From Acanthaster planci (taxonomy: Eukaryota > Echinodermata > Asteroidea > Valvatida > Acanthasteridae): a stretch of 64,000 nucleotides of DNA. Positions 1-15,500 of the stretch are shown in pieces (positions within the stretch are counted from its first letter, which is position 1; each line of letters begins with the position of its first letter). A program made the position numbers and the translations under genes. The DNA is taken from positions 345,806 to 409,805 of the forward strand of contig NW_019091451.1 in the NCBI RefSeq assembly GCF_001949145.1, in the 5' to 3' direction. Under the pieces are notes generated by a model that was not told the DNA's origin, ran no database searches, and saw nothing but the letters and a program-made list of their open reading frames with translations.

Positions 1-551
1 GTGGTAGTTTGGACTCTTCATCTTGATGTTGTCGGTGCTTGGTGATATTCTCCTTGTGCAACTGGTCCACATCCAGACCAGCCACCAGGCTGAGCCGGAC
101 GCAGGAGGCCACCAGGTCCTGCAGGATCTCCTGACTGATGCCGTTCTCCAGGTCCTCGTCAAGGTGTTTCACAGGGATGGTGCGGCCGACCAAGAAGCTG
201 CGGAGGCGGGCGACGATGTCCTCGCCTTCGTCCTGGGCGTGGAACCTGCTGCCATTGGACAGGGGCTTCCCGTCGGGACCGAGCCCATCCTCCAGGCCGC
301 CCTTCCCCCGGCCGCCAAAGTCGGCCAGCTCCTGCGCCTCCAAGATGTCACTGTCCTCCTCCACAACAAGGAAGCTGTGGCGGTTGAGGTGGTTGCGGAT
401 GGTCGAACGGGGGATGCCAAACAGCATGGCAGCGCGCCGGGTGCCCACCTTGCCAGACCGGACTTCCTGAAGGGCCAGCTTCAAGTCGTCCTGGGTGTAG
501 GAGGCCGAGCCATACCCTTTGGTGGGCCGACCCATTTTATTCTTGGCTGGC
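1..551 (-). CDS. LCOR: LCOR-like exon 6 with psq-type HTH (partial)
   Basis: Acceptor GTTGAAG|G completes an Arg codon from exon 5. The frame is open for 183 codons to the left edge. A GRPTKG basic patch resembles an AT-hook core and leads into the helix-turn-helix (YTQDDLKLALQEVRSGK, then RRAAMLFGIPRSTIRN). A Gly/Asp/Glu-rich linker and a Leu-rich region (ILQDLVASCVRLSLVAGLDV) follow. No stop is seen before base 1, so more coding sequence lies outside. Opposite-strand open frames here are shadows. Confidence 0.87.
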
Positions 552-3500
552 CTTCAACATGAAGTGGGAAACAAATCAGCAGTTTAGAAAAAAAAACAAA
601 CTTATTTATTCATAATTCTTAAAAGTCCATTCAAATTTTTACATGTTGACAAATCACAAAAAGACACTGTAACAAATGTGTACGGAAATATTAAATACAC
701 ACAGCAGAACAATATGTTGTCCAAAATGTGTGTGAACCACCTTCAAAGTTACAAAAATCCACTATTCTCAGTCCGTAATGGAACAGTTCACAGCTAAGCT
801 AATATCACAGTAGATCATTAACAATGTTAGCCTTTTGACGACAGTGTCAGTCACAATGCCTCACAGCTCACCTGTGGACCGTGACCGAGGGCACTTTGAG
901 CATGTGCTGCTTATTGGAGAGGCCCAGCACCCCCTCACTCAGGGCAGCCTCCCTCTCCAGATTGCCCTGCCGGCTGAGGTCCAGTGGCTGATTCTGCTCT
1001 CCGTCCGAGCCATACTCCACCTCATGGGTGTGGATATCATTCACTAAGTGAGGGACGACAGCGAAAAAAAAGGGAGGGGGTTGAAAATAAAGAAAACAAT
1101 TTCAAAAATGGGAAGGCATAATATAGTCCATTGCGTGCCGATACGCAGGGCATTTGGGCTCACCAAGCTACAGATAGGTTAAACATGCCATTCTGCCAGG
1201 CCTCTGCCTTCTGATCATAATAGCGGTTGTGGTTCCTTGAGAAATGCACAAATCATGCAAAGTACATGTATGCATAAATGTTGGTTCAGGTATCCCACTG
1301 ACGACATGTATTCCTCATACAAATAGTACAGTAATTCTCCTGTGCAGGTACTAGCAAGCACTGTAGTAGTCGAGTCCATCACAGGTCCCTTCATAATAAA
1401 ACTCATAACCAGTCAGAACTAACAAAAGAGTGCTTTTGTCCCAGTTAATTTGAATAGCTTGTGAATATTGAGACTGAATGACTTGTGATGGGCTGGTGAT
1501 GGACTTATAGGGGCTGGTGGTAGACTCAAATGTAACACTGCTAAACAGTGCGTGGGCTCCACATGCCGAAAAGAGATTGTGTGTTTTTAATTTAAAAAAA
1601 AAAGCAGCAGGCATGAGACTGGGGATAAGGAGAAATCCAGGGAACACCCAGCAGAGGTGTTGTAACGACGACTTTGGGGGCTTTTAATAGCTGGAAAGGG
1701 AGCGATTTCTCTCACCAATGGCTAGGACTGTGAGTCTCGTACTTGGTTTTATTTATTCAAAATGCTAGAAAGTGGTAAAATCTGAAAAAAAATTCAACCT
1801 CCAACATTCCAGTTAAATATCCGGATAAATTCTGACAATTTGCAATCCTTAATAACATGGACTTAGAAGGCATACTCACCCCACGACGAATCTAGGCACT
1901 TGCATTGTTATTTATGTGAATACAATGTCCCCGCGGGCCATAACCCCTGGAAATGCTTAGCCAACTTTAAACCCTGTTTTCTGAAAGCTCCAGACATTTC
2001 CTGCACATTTCCTCGGCACAGCATAAGTTCTGTGTATTTTTTGACCACTCGTTCCTCATAAAGGTCACGCAGAAGATAATTCAGGTTTACATAAATATGG
2101 ATATTTTCCAAATTCACCCAAACCCTAAGAAAATCACTGTTTTCAAATGACCACCAAAATTAAACACGACTTCAAAACAACTTAATCTACAGAAAACACC
2201 AGCCAATAACCAATGGCCACATCTCAAAAAATTCAAAAAATATTCTGATCCATTCATATTAAACTTACCTGAGATCTCGGACCATTCATCTCAGTGTGCT
2301 CCCATTAACCCCCACCATGACCACAGAAATTTTCATGTAACCTTGCACACGAACACAAAACCAGTATTTCTAAACTAGGGCTGTCTGGCTTTCCAGAGCA
2401 ATGCGCATTCACGAAATGGACACACCGCTGCCATGGCGACCCTACCTGATTTGGCCAGCCACTGTTCCGCCCGCTGCAGCCTCTGCTGATGCGACGTGTG
2501 CTCCGGCCGGCCAGCTCGGCCGTTGGTCAAGCCGCACTCCAGCTTGTCTATGTAGGCCTGGTGCTGAGCAATGGTATCCTGATGAATGGATGGCAACAAT
2601 ATTCCAAGGGTTTACAAAGTGCTGTGCAATGTTCCTTGGAACTTGTAAGAACAAACAGACATTGCACCTGGTGTGCCTTTATCCTTCTAATTCATTTGTT
2701 TCAAGTGTTGTCTAATGACGCTCATACTTCAAAACGGGCATTTCAATATGAAACTCAGTACATGTACTTCTGATTTCGACGTGTACACATAAATACATGT
2801 ACACGTACTGTAGACACAGGTACTCAGCATGTATGGCAGCCAATATGCTAAGTATGCACGTGACCATGCAACATGATATGCGTAAACCGTGTATTTATAA
2901 CTAAACCACATTCAGTTAACACGTCTTGGCTTTGCCACTACCCATGTACGCCACCATGTACCCATTGTATGACTAACTGTTGGACTTTCCAACTCCAACA
3001 TGCAGGGAAGACAACCTGCCATGCTGACATGATCTCTCCACTGTTCCACCTGTTTTTCTCCAGGGCGAGGTGCAGGGGCAGGAACTTATCAAACATGTGA
3101 TCCAAGCCCTCCTCAATCTTTCCAAATCCACCGGGAGGTTTTGGGAGAATGTTGTGGGGGGGAAAGGGAAGCTTGGATTGTGGAAGCCCTACCCCTTTTC
3201 CCACCAGGTCTCCGTGCCCCTTGAGGTTCCAAGTCCTACAGGGTCACACCACCGTAAATTGGCTCATTTGGAAGGAACTCGCAAACTCCCAGGGTGATTC
3301 AGATTAAAACTGCACACTGGGTGGGATCTCAGCACAGTACATACATAGACGCTCTCCCTCTACAGTCTCAAAAACAAGCCAGGTTACCCTGCGCAACTAT
3401 TGGAGTGTGGCAAACAGGATGACACAGGGTGGGGCTATCAGTCCCCTCTCTACCCTCACCCCCCCCTCCCTGCACCTTTGCCACCTTGTCCATGCTATTC

Positions 3501-6500
3501 CCATCCGGTTTGTCCTAGGGAGCCCCCCTCACCTCCACGGCCTGCTGTCTGGCCTGGCACAGCAGACACTTCTCTTCCCCCTTCCAGTCCTGGCAGGTCT
3601 GCTCATCCTCCTCGTCATCTACACACAGCCAAGAAACAACAAACACAGACACGTCACGCAAACAAAGGGGACTAGAATTTCTGTCATACACACATACATG
3701 CACCAATGTGCATGTACGTGTACAGTGTGCGACACAGTGACTCGGGAGTTCAACCAAATGCCTCCATTGATTGCCAGATTTCCTGCATCCTTCTCCCGGA
3801 ATGATCACATAGCGAGAGAGTGATTGGCAGTGACAGTCATGGCAATGTCAAGTTTTGAAGATAAAAACTGAAGTAACAGATTTCAGTGTCGTATTAGCAA
3901 TGGGGTTGGAATATGGACAACAGGCACTCATGACTTGGGTGCCTCCAAATTTGGGAAGAAGAACTGATACACACATACAACATTTACCGGTACAGTGAAA
4001 ATGCAAGGCTAAGGTTTAGTATTGTTGGAATCACAGTACTTGTCGTATATTGTTGCACATGCACCAACATGGTTTATCTGAGATACCTGTCCCTGTAAAT
4101 CTATGTACATATACCGGTACATGGATCATTCTGTAAATTTAGAGTCCAAAATTAGGACGGTTTTGTGTCCCTGTTACACCCAACCTGTGCAATTTGACAT
4201 CAAAATATATGGTTGATTGAAATTGTCTTCAAACTATTTTTATTTGTTTAGCAGGTAATATGCATCACTCAATCACTCTTGGAAATTAAAGAATGTGTTT
4301 TAAACTTGCCACATCATATGTCAGATGTGACTGGGTCACAAAATGTAGCTGAACCCCAAATTTATACAATGGCAGAAATGTACATGTACATACATGTACA
4401 TGTATGTACCGGTACGTGGGTCTTTCTTTTAATATGGGCCAATGTGTATTTCAGGGACATCACAATTATCAGGGCCATTTAAAACAAGACCAGTCTCACT
4501 TTCCCGTTGAATTTTCATATGTACATGTACAAATTTGTCAATTAATACATGTATGTGTTGATTACATTGAATTCATTTACATTAAAAAATGTTGATTTAC
4601 ACAAAAAATGCAAGGGAAAAACCTCATCGTTTCTCACTGTTTTTTTGGTATTAAGTGTGTCATTTTTGATGACCTGTTTCATATGACATTTCATACCACT
4701 AGCAAAACAAATAAATCATTTATTTTTTACCTAACCTACATGTATTAACAGAAAGGTAAATTATGGTATCGGATAAATCTCCAAATGAAATTCATTTTAA
4801 TTGAGAATACAGGTGCCGTCATAATCTGATATAACGTTACATTGCATTCCTCCAGTTATTACGTAGCTAAAATCATTTTTGGCTGTTAAAAACAAACAAA
4901 AAGCTGTTGCAAATCATTTCGAAAACCTAAAATATCAACTCTGAGTACCCCCCAAAAATACCTCCTACTAACTTGTGTCTGAGATCCCAAACATTTCGGA
5001 AGATATCCCTGTCAATTCTCGTCAAAAAATATTTTGGTTACTCACAAATTGTTACGTTGTAAACAAAAAAGTCCGTGCAACTTCCAACGTTTGCCCAAGT
5101 CGGGATCCTATTGCAAGCCTGCATGCGTTGTCACGTGATCGTCACATGACACAGACATGCCAAGTTCCCGCCATTCCTTCATCGTCAAGAAATTGCAATT
5201 GAAGTTTTCATTACACATTACACTGTGACAAAAAATTACAGGGTGCGGGTTTCTTCTCAAGACACGAAGGTAAAATTTACCTGAAACTCAACGTATATGC
5301 CGAAAAAAGGAGCACGAAAGCCACTTAAACCTTACAAATAAAAATGAGCATACGGACGGAAGGAAACATTTTTCCCCTTCAAATTGGAAACACTTGTCCT
5401 GGAGCTGGAAGTCGCCACTTTTCATTTTGCGAGTTTACCTGTACGCTTATGTCTGTTAACGATGTCATGACACGCTGGTCTAGCAGTCCATTCACAGCGT
5501 GCTGTCAAGTCGGTACACATGTGCCGGCGACTGTCTTGTGAGTGGCGGAACATTCGGCGGCAGTAACCACATGGAAACAGTGCAATGCACATTACGCCTC
5601 TCGGGAAACAGTCACCGGCGCGCGTGTGCCGCTCTGACTCGGCATGCTGGTGCTATTTTGTGAATGGTCCGCTAGGCCAGCACACTGTGACGTCATCAAC
5701 AACATCTCAACAACAGCTCAAATCACGAAATTGCAATATGTGCAATGTTTGGTAACAACTGTCATGCTTTATGACATCAAAATTGCTTTGCATTAATTCC
5801 CATTCATCAAAAAGATGAACAAGTTTTAGAGGATATTTGTATCCCTAATTTATTTGAGATCACTATTCATTGACTGCAGACATGAAATGTTGTTGCCATT
5901 GTTACAACAAAATCTAATGCAGTTCCCAGTGTAAATTAATGTTTGCATTGTGACAATTTTCCCACGTGTAACAGAGAAACCGAAATAAGTCATAAAGCTC
6001 TTTAAACTAAAAACTTCAAAACACTTACTGTTTCGGTCAAAGGTGCACAAGCTAAATGGCATGCATACCTATGAGCTGTGCCATATATTTGCTATTTAAG
6101 AAACTTTGTGTTAAACCAAACAAAACTTTGCAAAATAATTTTAAAAATAGCCAAAAAAGAATTTTGGGGGAAAATGTTTGCCTATTTTTGTGCCACCTGA
6201 AACCCCATCTGGAAAAAATAACTAGTGATGAGAATATGTGGTATGTACACAAAACAAAATGGGCAACAGTTGAAAAGAAACCTTTACCCACCAAAAATGA
6301 CATGCACAGAACCATCATATTTAATTTCTCTGTCACATATCAAATAAGTTCCTGCACCACTGGACAAATTGAGTCTGTACATGTCAAGTAGTTATTCAAA
6401 GCAAAAATCATTTCCATTTATTGCATGTAGTATGTATCATCAATTACATATCAACGAGTTTTGAATTTGTTTAGACAATTTTGAAATGTTGACCACCATG

Positions 6501-9500
6501 TCACATATTTGGCCCCCTATTTAAAAGAAAGACCCACATGTACATGTACATGATCAGCAAATGTCACAGAAAATACCGGGTAAATGCGCAAATTTTTACA
6601 ATTACAAGCCAGAAGAAAATCGCAGAAAGATTTCCCCATTGATGGAGCAATATCAAATGGACTGCATAAAGCATCATTTCTGAATGCCAGCAGACATACA
6701 AACATGTAGACATTACACTTAAGTCATTGCTAACAGCCCCAAACCACAATGCCTCTCAGAAAGAACTACAACTTGGGAGGCTGTGCTGGCAAGTTTTCCA
6801 GGGGTTGTAACCATACGCAGCTCTCCTCAGAGAATGTCTTAACTGTGGAAATTCATGAAATACCATGGAATGAACACCTACCAAAAATGCCAGGTCCACT
6901 GGCAATACACAAGCCAGAGTAATTTCCTTCGAGCCCGGGGGAAATCCTAGATTTGGCCAGGAAATTTGGCTCCATTACAGAACTAACTTTCTTTGAGAAT
7001 GGTGTCAGGAAACCTGTACACACACTGATCCCCCAAAATAGGAAATTTGATATTCAGACATGTGGGAAGTATTATTTGGTTTCTGTCGAGTTTCCCTTGG
7101 GGCGTCCAGTGTGGACAGTCCCCATGGGGTTTTTAATGGAACCTTTGAAATGAGCTGAATTAACCTGTAGCATGTATGGGTATAATTCATGTTGTCTCTT
7201 TTTGCTGAAAGGGATATTAAACTCCTTGGAGTTCTATCATCATGCAAGCACGACTAAAGGTTCAGGGGGCCAAAAGAACCCCTCCCAAAACAAGGGTCAA
7301 AATGTTTTAGTTTTGAAATGTGAAAAAAAAAGAAGGCAATTATGGAAACCATTGCACCCATGCATCTCAAAATATACAAAAAACCCTTCAAATTTAGTCC
7401 AACCCATAATGTGGTCCCTAACAGAATATAAATTTGTCAACCTCCCGGAAAAAAAATTTTCTTCCAGATCTTCCCTTAAGGATCAGGTATCACAAGTACA
7501 CATGTTCAAAATGGCACCTGCATGAAAAAGGAAAAATGGGCCAGTAAACAACTCAAACCTTTGAGATAAGAGGCTTTTTTATCATTAACTGATCACTGAA
7601 ATGCGACTACTTTGCATTCTTATTACAAGTAAAAAACAAACCACAACAAACTGTATACTTTTTTTTTACATTTTGAATCATGAAAACATTCTGTCACTCC
7701 CAGCATACCATGACTTGTCACTGGAATGGAAAATATGGGAATGACGATCTGCCGATACAACAGTGTCACAAAACATAAATGTCGTGCTGAAAGCAGGATG
7801 ATTTGAAGTTAATTCCTTTTTTATGGCAACGTACATGTACGGCATGAAAACAGCCACATGTATGCACATTGCATCACCACTCTGTGCCGTAAACAGCGGG
7901 TACTACATGAGCGCTTGTGCTTGCGCAATCGCCAAAATCTACTCACTAAACCTTGACCCAACATTTATCAACATCTGCTGTACCTTTGAAGGGAGATATC
8001 TTCTTCACGAAGTCAAGGCCAAAAAGGCTTTCCACAACGCATTCAAGACCTGCATGTATAAAGAAAAAATCAAAACACAAACGTCACAATAATGTCTCCA
8101 TGTACATGTACATGTACTGGGAGACACGGCCGTCTCCCTCCCCTTCCCCCGCCCTGAGAAAACAGATTTTGGGGAGAAAAAAATGATGAGAGAAAGGCAA
8201 TTTATCTGTTTTCTTTCCCTTGGTTCCAAAATCATGTAGAAGGTACAAAAATGCAGCTGCAAAACAGCTGTACAAAGTTTACATTAAAAATGTCCAGAAT
8301 TTCTGCTCCCATGCAACCAAAAAAATTGGGTCCTACTGTACAGTAGATTTCCCCTTGGTGCAGCACATCAGTGAATACGGTCAGCGTGTCTGTTTAACTT
8401 AATTCCTGGGATTGGGGAAATAAAACTGAACTGAGCAGGAAATGCCACACGTGAAACTGACTTCATACACAGACACCAGTTGAAACACAGACAGGGAAAA
8501 ATATTATGCACGGTTGTGTCTGAATTATAAAGCAGTATCTTGAAATTACACTCAACTCTATGAGAAGTGACTGCTGCTACAACCATAGTCATGCGTACAT
8601 GTAGTTCCAAGCCACATGTGCCGGTAATTTACACATGTACATATACATGTACACACATGTACATGTACATTGTACGTAACCACAATCTGACCTTACACAT
8701 TTTCAAAGGTTACAACCATCATCTATCATTAAAAGTCAAAACAATAGAAAAAATTAGTATGTACAAGGGTAATGCCAGAAATGAGGGGTCCAAAAGTGTG
8801 ACATTTTGTGTTCCTGTTACATCTGACCTTTGTTATTTGACATGGAAATATCACCGAAATTGATTTCAAACGATTACTATTTGTTTTGCAGGTAATTTGA
8901 ATTAATTTATCACTCATGGAAATTAGAAAATGTGTTGTGAACTTACAAAATAATACGTCAGATGTGACAGGAAGTCAAAATATGGACCCTGAATTTCTGG
9001 AATTACCCACATACATACACATGCACAACAATGTACATGTATACAAGTAACGTGCCAACAGAAAATCTGAATTACACGTACACGTACTGTGCCTTTGTTT
9101 CTCACAAATTTCAATTAAACCGGCGGTAATATCATGATACAAAACAACAAAACAAGTGCAATGTGCACTCGTTACATGTACGTATAAATACACACAAGGG
9201 AGTCAGGGAATCCTTCTTTATACATGAGGCATTACTGTAAATGTACATGTAGTGTTATAATATTAGATTAAGTAGCATGTAAGCGGGGGGCCCTAACTTC
9301 CACACATGTGCATGTACATGTATAGAACCGGTACATGTACATAAATAGTGCAGCTTTGAGTAAATTTTTCCCAACCATTTTTGGCCTCTTTATAATTCCT
9401 TGTGCATACCAAACAATGGCTACATGCACTGTTAGACACGAACAAGGGTTTATCCACTACGAACACAGGGCGAGGGTTCCCCTCGTTTTCTCAGAATGAC

Positions 9501-12500
9501 ATAATCTCCATTCAGAACTCGCATCTTGGCATGAAGCCCTTTTGAGCTTGTTATAGTTGAGCTCTGGAGACAAATGACACTGCCATTGATTTGGATGCTT
9601 CCATATTTACATGTACATGTATTTGAACAGATAAAATCGGAGAAAACGTGTTTTCTTTAGGTGTGCTCTTTAAGTTACTGTATAAAGCATGACACGTGTA
9701 CACAACCAATAGGGATGTCAATTTTCTGGGCATTTCCATTTGTAATTCTACTAAGCTGAGGTACCACAAGTTTTGCCTCCCCTTCCCCCTCCCTCCAATA
9801 AAAACCAACACCAACAGGAACATGGCCATACATGTACAGGTACATGTACATTGTATAACTTTGGCTGAATATTGTTCAACAATCCTGCTGAAAGTGTTTA
9901 TTTCAACTCTTCAGTTACCCGTATCTTCCATACTCAAGTCAATTTATCCAGCAACCACTAGTGGTACACTATTTGTTATGTACATGTACATGAACACATG
10001 TTGTCCATGTATCAGGTAAATAGAGATGGTTTGAACATAATTTCTATTTCACATCCAGGTACATGTACAGGTACACATGTTCACACAGTACATGTACTCG
10101 TACATGTAACACGCATGTAAGGTACAATGCATTGTGTAAACACAGAATGGAATCTTTGAAAGTGCCTACACCTTTCGAAACTGAATGTGCAGTTCCAGTA
10201 AATTGTATGTACATGTTAAGTACACACCATACAGTGAACATGTACCGTACAACTACATACATGTACAAGTGCCATAATACATTGAGGATGTACACTACAC
10301 GGTATGCACACATCATTTGACAGAATCCATGGCAGTTTTAAATATGTACATGTACATGTAACTACTGCCCTGCTCATGAAGTTTGAAAGAGAAGCATGTT
10401 TGATTTTTCCAAAACATTTTGCTATCTACACTGTACATGTAATGGTTGTCCATCTTCTCAGTTCCTGATAAAATCAGAAATTGTGAGATAATTTACATGT
10501 ACAACTTGCAAAATCACTGCACATAGAAATCTACAGGTAACTTTTAACCACAGTGCACAGATGTACATGTATGTACATGTACATTTGCACATATACATGT
10601 ACATCTGCACATGTACATGTACATCTGCACATGTACATGAACCAATGCACATGTACATGTATATGTACATGTACATGTTCATGTACGGTACCGTACATGT
10701 ACCAGTACATGTATACCACGGCTTTGCGCACTCCAATATCAATTACTAGTACGGCACATGTAAAAATGAATTTATTTTGTTGAGTAACAAAACAAACAAA
10801 AAATTTCAAATATCCACTAGATTTCTGCCGCACTATAGGCTTACATGTACATACATGTACACTGTATGTACACATATCCATAACGCAATTCGCTGTTTGT
10901 GCAGGCACTGATGAACAATAGCGTCACAGCAGAAAGCCTGCAGGCACAGACAAGATGTACAGGTGAAACTGAACAAAGGATTTGGCCCCATATGGGTAAA
11001 ATTAGGGCCAGTGACTCGCAAAATTACGTTTCTGTTATGAGTTTTACATTACACATGCAGATCTCTCCCTGTAACCAAATCTTCTGTAAGCTTTCACAAT
11101 GTCTGTTTTCAGGTATCATACAAGTAGTACGTGCAAAAGATCAAAATTTTAATACTAGGGAAATATCAGACCATGCCTTAGATTACGTGTGCAAAAGCTC
11201 TAATTTCACGAAATTTCAAATGGCAAATTTAAAGGTTGATGCCATGTACATGTACAAGTATCTAGGTATACTTGCATACATGTCCACTTGACAAATAATT
11301 TGCAAATCAAACAGACACAAGGGTGTTCTGTGCTAGCATACTGATATACAGTATTACAGAGTACACACGTACATTGTACATGTACATGTATGTATTGTAT
11401 TGTACTGTAAAAATTAACTTTTGAGTGGAAAATACATGTGCATAAGTATGTAAATACAGAGGACAGCTTTGTTCAGTAGTAATGCACACGCACAGGTACC
11501 GGCACATTTGGAACCAATCCATTTCACATTTGTGTAAATAACCCCAAATGTCTCACCCACAATTACATGTATGATGATGCTGCTCAACTCGTGACTTGTT
11601 TACCACGTTGAACTCAAGTTGCACACTATCCATGTACTTCTGTGACTTTGAGTATTAAAGTGACTCAGATCGGTAGCTCAATGACTGACACAGAGTAACT
11701 CCTGAAACTTGGGCTTAAACTGCACGTAAAATATAATTTGGCAACTTTACTGCATCCCACTCAAGCAAGTCCAAGGGGTCATGGATGCAAACAGGCAGTC
11801 CTGAAGCTGGGTATCCTACTGACAAAAACAATCTTTAGAAATACGGTACTGAAGAACAGTGCAATTGATTACTTCCCTCGCGCTTATCCGTGCTTTCGCC
11901 GCAGGTTAAGATAACCATGAATACATGTATTCTGTGCTAATAAATGAATGATTACTTGTGCCCAGCTACATGTACATGTAGGTCAAAAAGTCATGCATCA
12001 ATTAATTTAAATTTGCTCAAAATGACTTCAAACTGTTGACAGCAACAAACAAACACGCCCACATTTTTGGCCGTTTGTACTTGATGTAAGTCAGATCCCA
12101 CTATATTTCAGCATCAAGTTTTGGGAATTGTTTAAAATGGTGTCGACTTTGCATCTTTCGACTAAGCCGCCATACTTTTGCAATAGACTGTTGGATGCTT
12201 TCCCAAGTAAGTTCTATGGACCACACCCAACAAGTGTGAGAAGTCAAGTGAGTGTCAAATCAAATGCAGTTACACCTCAGGGAGGAGTAAATTTTGTAGA
12301 GGGAAGTTATCAAACATACAGTGCTGTCAGTAAGTTTTAACAAATGAATCAAAAGTGGAACTCCCACATGGAGAACTTGAGTGTAATGTGAGTGGTGCAT
12401 ACATGAACACTAACTGATTGGTACAAAGAGATTTTCCTCCTCAAGTTTAACTCAAAGGTGGATCTAGAAACTTAGAAATCATTTTGACTGATATACATGT

Positions 12501-15500
12501 ACATCTGTAGACTGAATCACATCTGTGTTCATGTACATGTATCTATATCCATGTATGAGAAAGCCATCATTTGTCACACAAACCATGGTTAACAGATTCA
12601 AGGAACTCATCACGTGTAAATGTATACATGTACATGTAGCTTTGTTAGACCACAATGGATGTGTGTAAGGTGCATGTACCTGTACATGTACAAGTACATG
12701 GGAGGTTGAAGCCCACAAACCTGGGTAGTTTCTCCCGGTGATTTCCCAAAAGACGTTTCATTTTCACTGATCATTATGGGAAAATCCCTTTGCTACAAGC
12801 GAATCATGGAATGGGATTACATCTACATGTACATGTACATGTTTATGTACAAATGCACATGTACATGTTAAAGTGCATGCATTATGTAAATGCACACTGT
12901 ACATGTACACGTAGAGCTATAAATCTTGGGTGAAAATATTCACTTTCCCAACAAGACAGTGGACATCACGGCTACATGTACCGCTACATGTACATGTATC
13001 TTTAGTTTAATCCTTATTGTGTAATATCCTGGTTAATGTACATGCATGTATTTGATGTGGTCAATCTGTTTGCAGTTTCAACCTTCAACAATTTAAACCC
13101 AATGATATCCAATAGTGGTCATTTTCTGTGGGATTTTCCTGATGTGAGCAGTGAACAAAAGGCCTCTTGCTCTAGCTGTTGGATTCTGAAGGGTTCAGCA
13201 GGGTGCCTAGAGAAAATCTGAAGGGGGATATTTAATGTAAAGTGAATGTGTTGGGTTTTGGGATACTGTAAGGCACATTTGATCCACCTCACAGTACATA
13301 TACGTGGGAAAAATTAGTCATGCATGGAAATGTTTATCAATAGTATCGATACTATTATTAGCATTGAGGATTTAATTACATGCAACACAGAAACAATGAA
13401 ACCCATACATGTTTAAATGTACATCCACTTCATATCATATCATGCAAAAAAATGTGCACCATGCATACACTTTGTTTGTACCCTTTTGATGAACACGAAT
13501 ATGTACATGTATGCATGTACATGTGTACACATGTACCGGTACATGGACAAATGAGTCTTGACCAATGGCTCACAGATACAACGTACATTGTACATTGTAC
13601 ATACATTTGGCATATGTACATACATGTACATATATACACATACTACATGTAGCATCGACTGCTAAATTCTTCTAACATCCCTGAATGAACATCAAATTTA
13701 GTTACACGTACATGTACGTGTACATGTACATCACTCTCTCATATATTCTCTCCCCCTCCCAGTAAACATATCATATCTTGAATATTTCCCCCCTGAAAGC
13801 CAGACATCTCGGGTGGTACAATAACTGTACCCTTCACACACTTAGTAAGGAATTTGGCTGGAGCGCACTGGCTGACCAACACATTTTGGGGTAATAATGA
13901 GGGGGGGGAAGAGGTCAATAGTGACTATCATTCACTCTGGTGGTGCTGACCTTGGCTCACTCCAAGCAGCAGATGGGATCAGAATATTTTTGTACACTGC
14001 TGGCTCAGATATGGGGTATGGTCTGTGTCCCCCCCCCCAATGACATCAATAATGTTAATTTGGAGGACTATGTACCAGTAGTACATGTAAATATTGGAAA
14101 CCATACACATACAATATCTCGGAGTGGGTGTGCAAATGTCATGTTCGCTGCACACATGTACACGCTGTAACCAAGGTTACACACCGTGCCAGTACATTTG
14201 AACATCATGTCATACAGCATGTCAACAAATGATAAAACGATGCATGTGTGTGACATGTATATATGTCTTTCTACAACTACATGTACATGTAAAGTACAGC
14301 CCTTATTCTTCAACAGGTCGCTGACTATTTGTGACTGGTCATATTTCATTTGATAATTGCCTTTTTTTAATAATGAAGAACATAATCAACCAGCTTGAGA
14401 TTTAGAATTTGTGGTTGAGTACTTTTCATGAGTATGTGCATGTATGTATTAAATACTGGTGCATTGCAAGTTTTGATCCTAAAAATGTCCCTTTGGAATG
14501 TGTACAGCAAGCATGTACTACTGTACCCAGTACACTGTACCGGTGCGTGTGCATGCAACATGTCCTGTGCTTTATTTTAGTACATAGTATTTTAATACTT
14601 TTACTCACCAATTCCAAACTGATGCAATTAATAATTATTTGCATTACATTGATAGTGCACACATTCCATACAATCATGTGCACATTAAAAAAATATTACA
14701 CAAGGAAACATTACAACTCCAGCAAGTACACAGAATCTGATTAAAAATTAAAACTTACATTACTTCAAAGCAGTAACAAAATAAAAACGCTTCCAGTCTG
14801 TTCTTAAAAGGGGCAAGAGATTTAATAAGCCGTATTTCAATTACTCTGAACACACCAGGTAATAGAGGAATAAATTATGTACTTCACCAGTCTTAAACGT
14901 GCATTTAAGACCGGCTAAGGGAATGGATGCAACTGCAGCGTTCAGTCTCCTGAGCCCTTTTTAACAGTCGTTTAGGCCCGGCCAAACACATGCTTATTCC
15001 CATTCATTTATACTTTTTAATTCAGAGATTCAAAAGAAATCAACATGTCATGGATTTCCAATGATTATGTTCTAAAATTTACTTTCATCTTCCAAAACAC
15101 CCCCGTCCATTTTATGGGTACTGGTATATTCCTTTTGAAAGTTGTCGAATAGAATCTTTTTAAATGAACTTGGGGCGCAAACAGACTCCTGACCAATCAG
15201 ACTCGAGTAACTTGTCTTGTATCCGTGCGCCAGCATGCGATTTACTTGTAGTATCCTAATTGCTATTTTTGACGACGCATGTACATGTACCGGTACATAT
15301 ATGTACCGGTGCCGTAATGCAATTGATTTCCAGAAATGTAAGGTAAAATAACTGGAAAAGTTTTTGAACTGAACAGGATGTACATGTACACTTTGATATA
15401 TTATTATGAACCACAAGTGAAACTGGTAACACTTGTTACATGTATTTCACATTCAGTTCACATGTAAATTCAAACTTGCACCAAAACTACATCACTCTGT

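Larger units (their letters stand above)
3619..7983 (-). other. LCOR-like intron 2
   Basis: A 4.4-kb intron. It contains a diverged short inverted-repeat element (4133-4368), a GC- and CpG-richer stretch at 5.1-5.7 kb described separately, and otherwise AT-rich sequence with no supported coding exon. Confidence 0.75.

Noticed and set aside
23-562. Long plus-strand open frames (179 and 110 codons)
   Set aside because: They are antisense shadows of the GC-rich LCOR-like exon 6, which is supported by splice phase and the HTH motif on the minus strand.
3030-3115. Possible extra LCOR-like exon (IEEGLDHMFDKFLPL)
   Set aside because: The only donor gives phase 2, while exon 4 needs phase 0, and exons 3 and 4 already join in phase.
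10044-10908. Open frames rich in Met-Tyr, Val-His and Cys-Thr on both strands
   Set aside because: Direct translations of ACATGT palindromes; similar proteins arise on both strands, which shows the source is the repeat.
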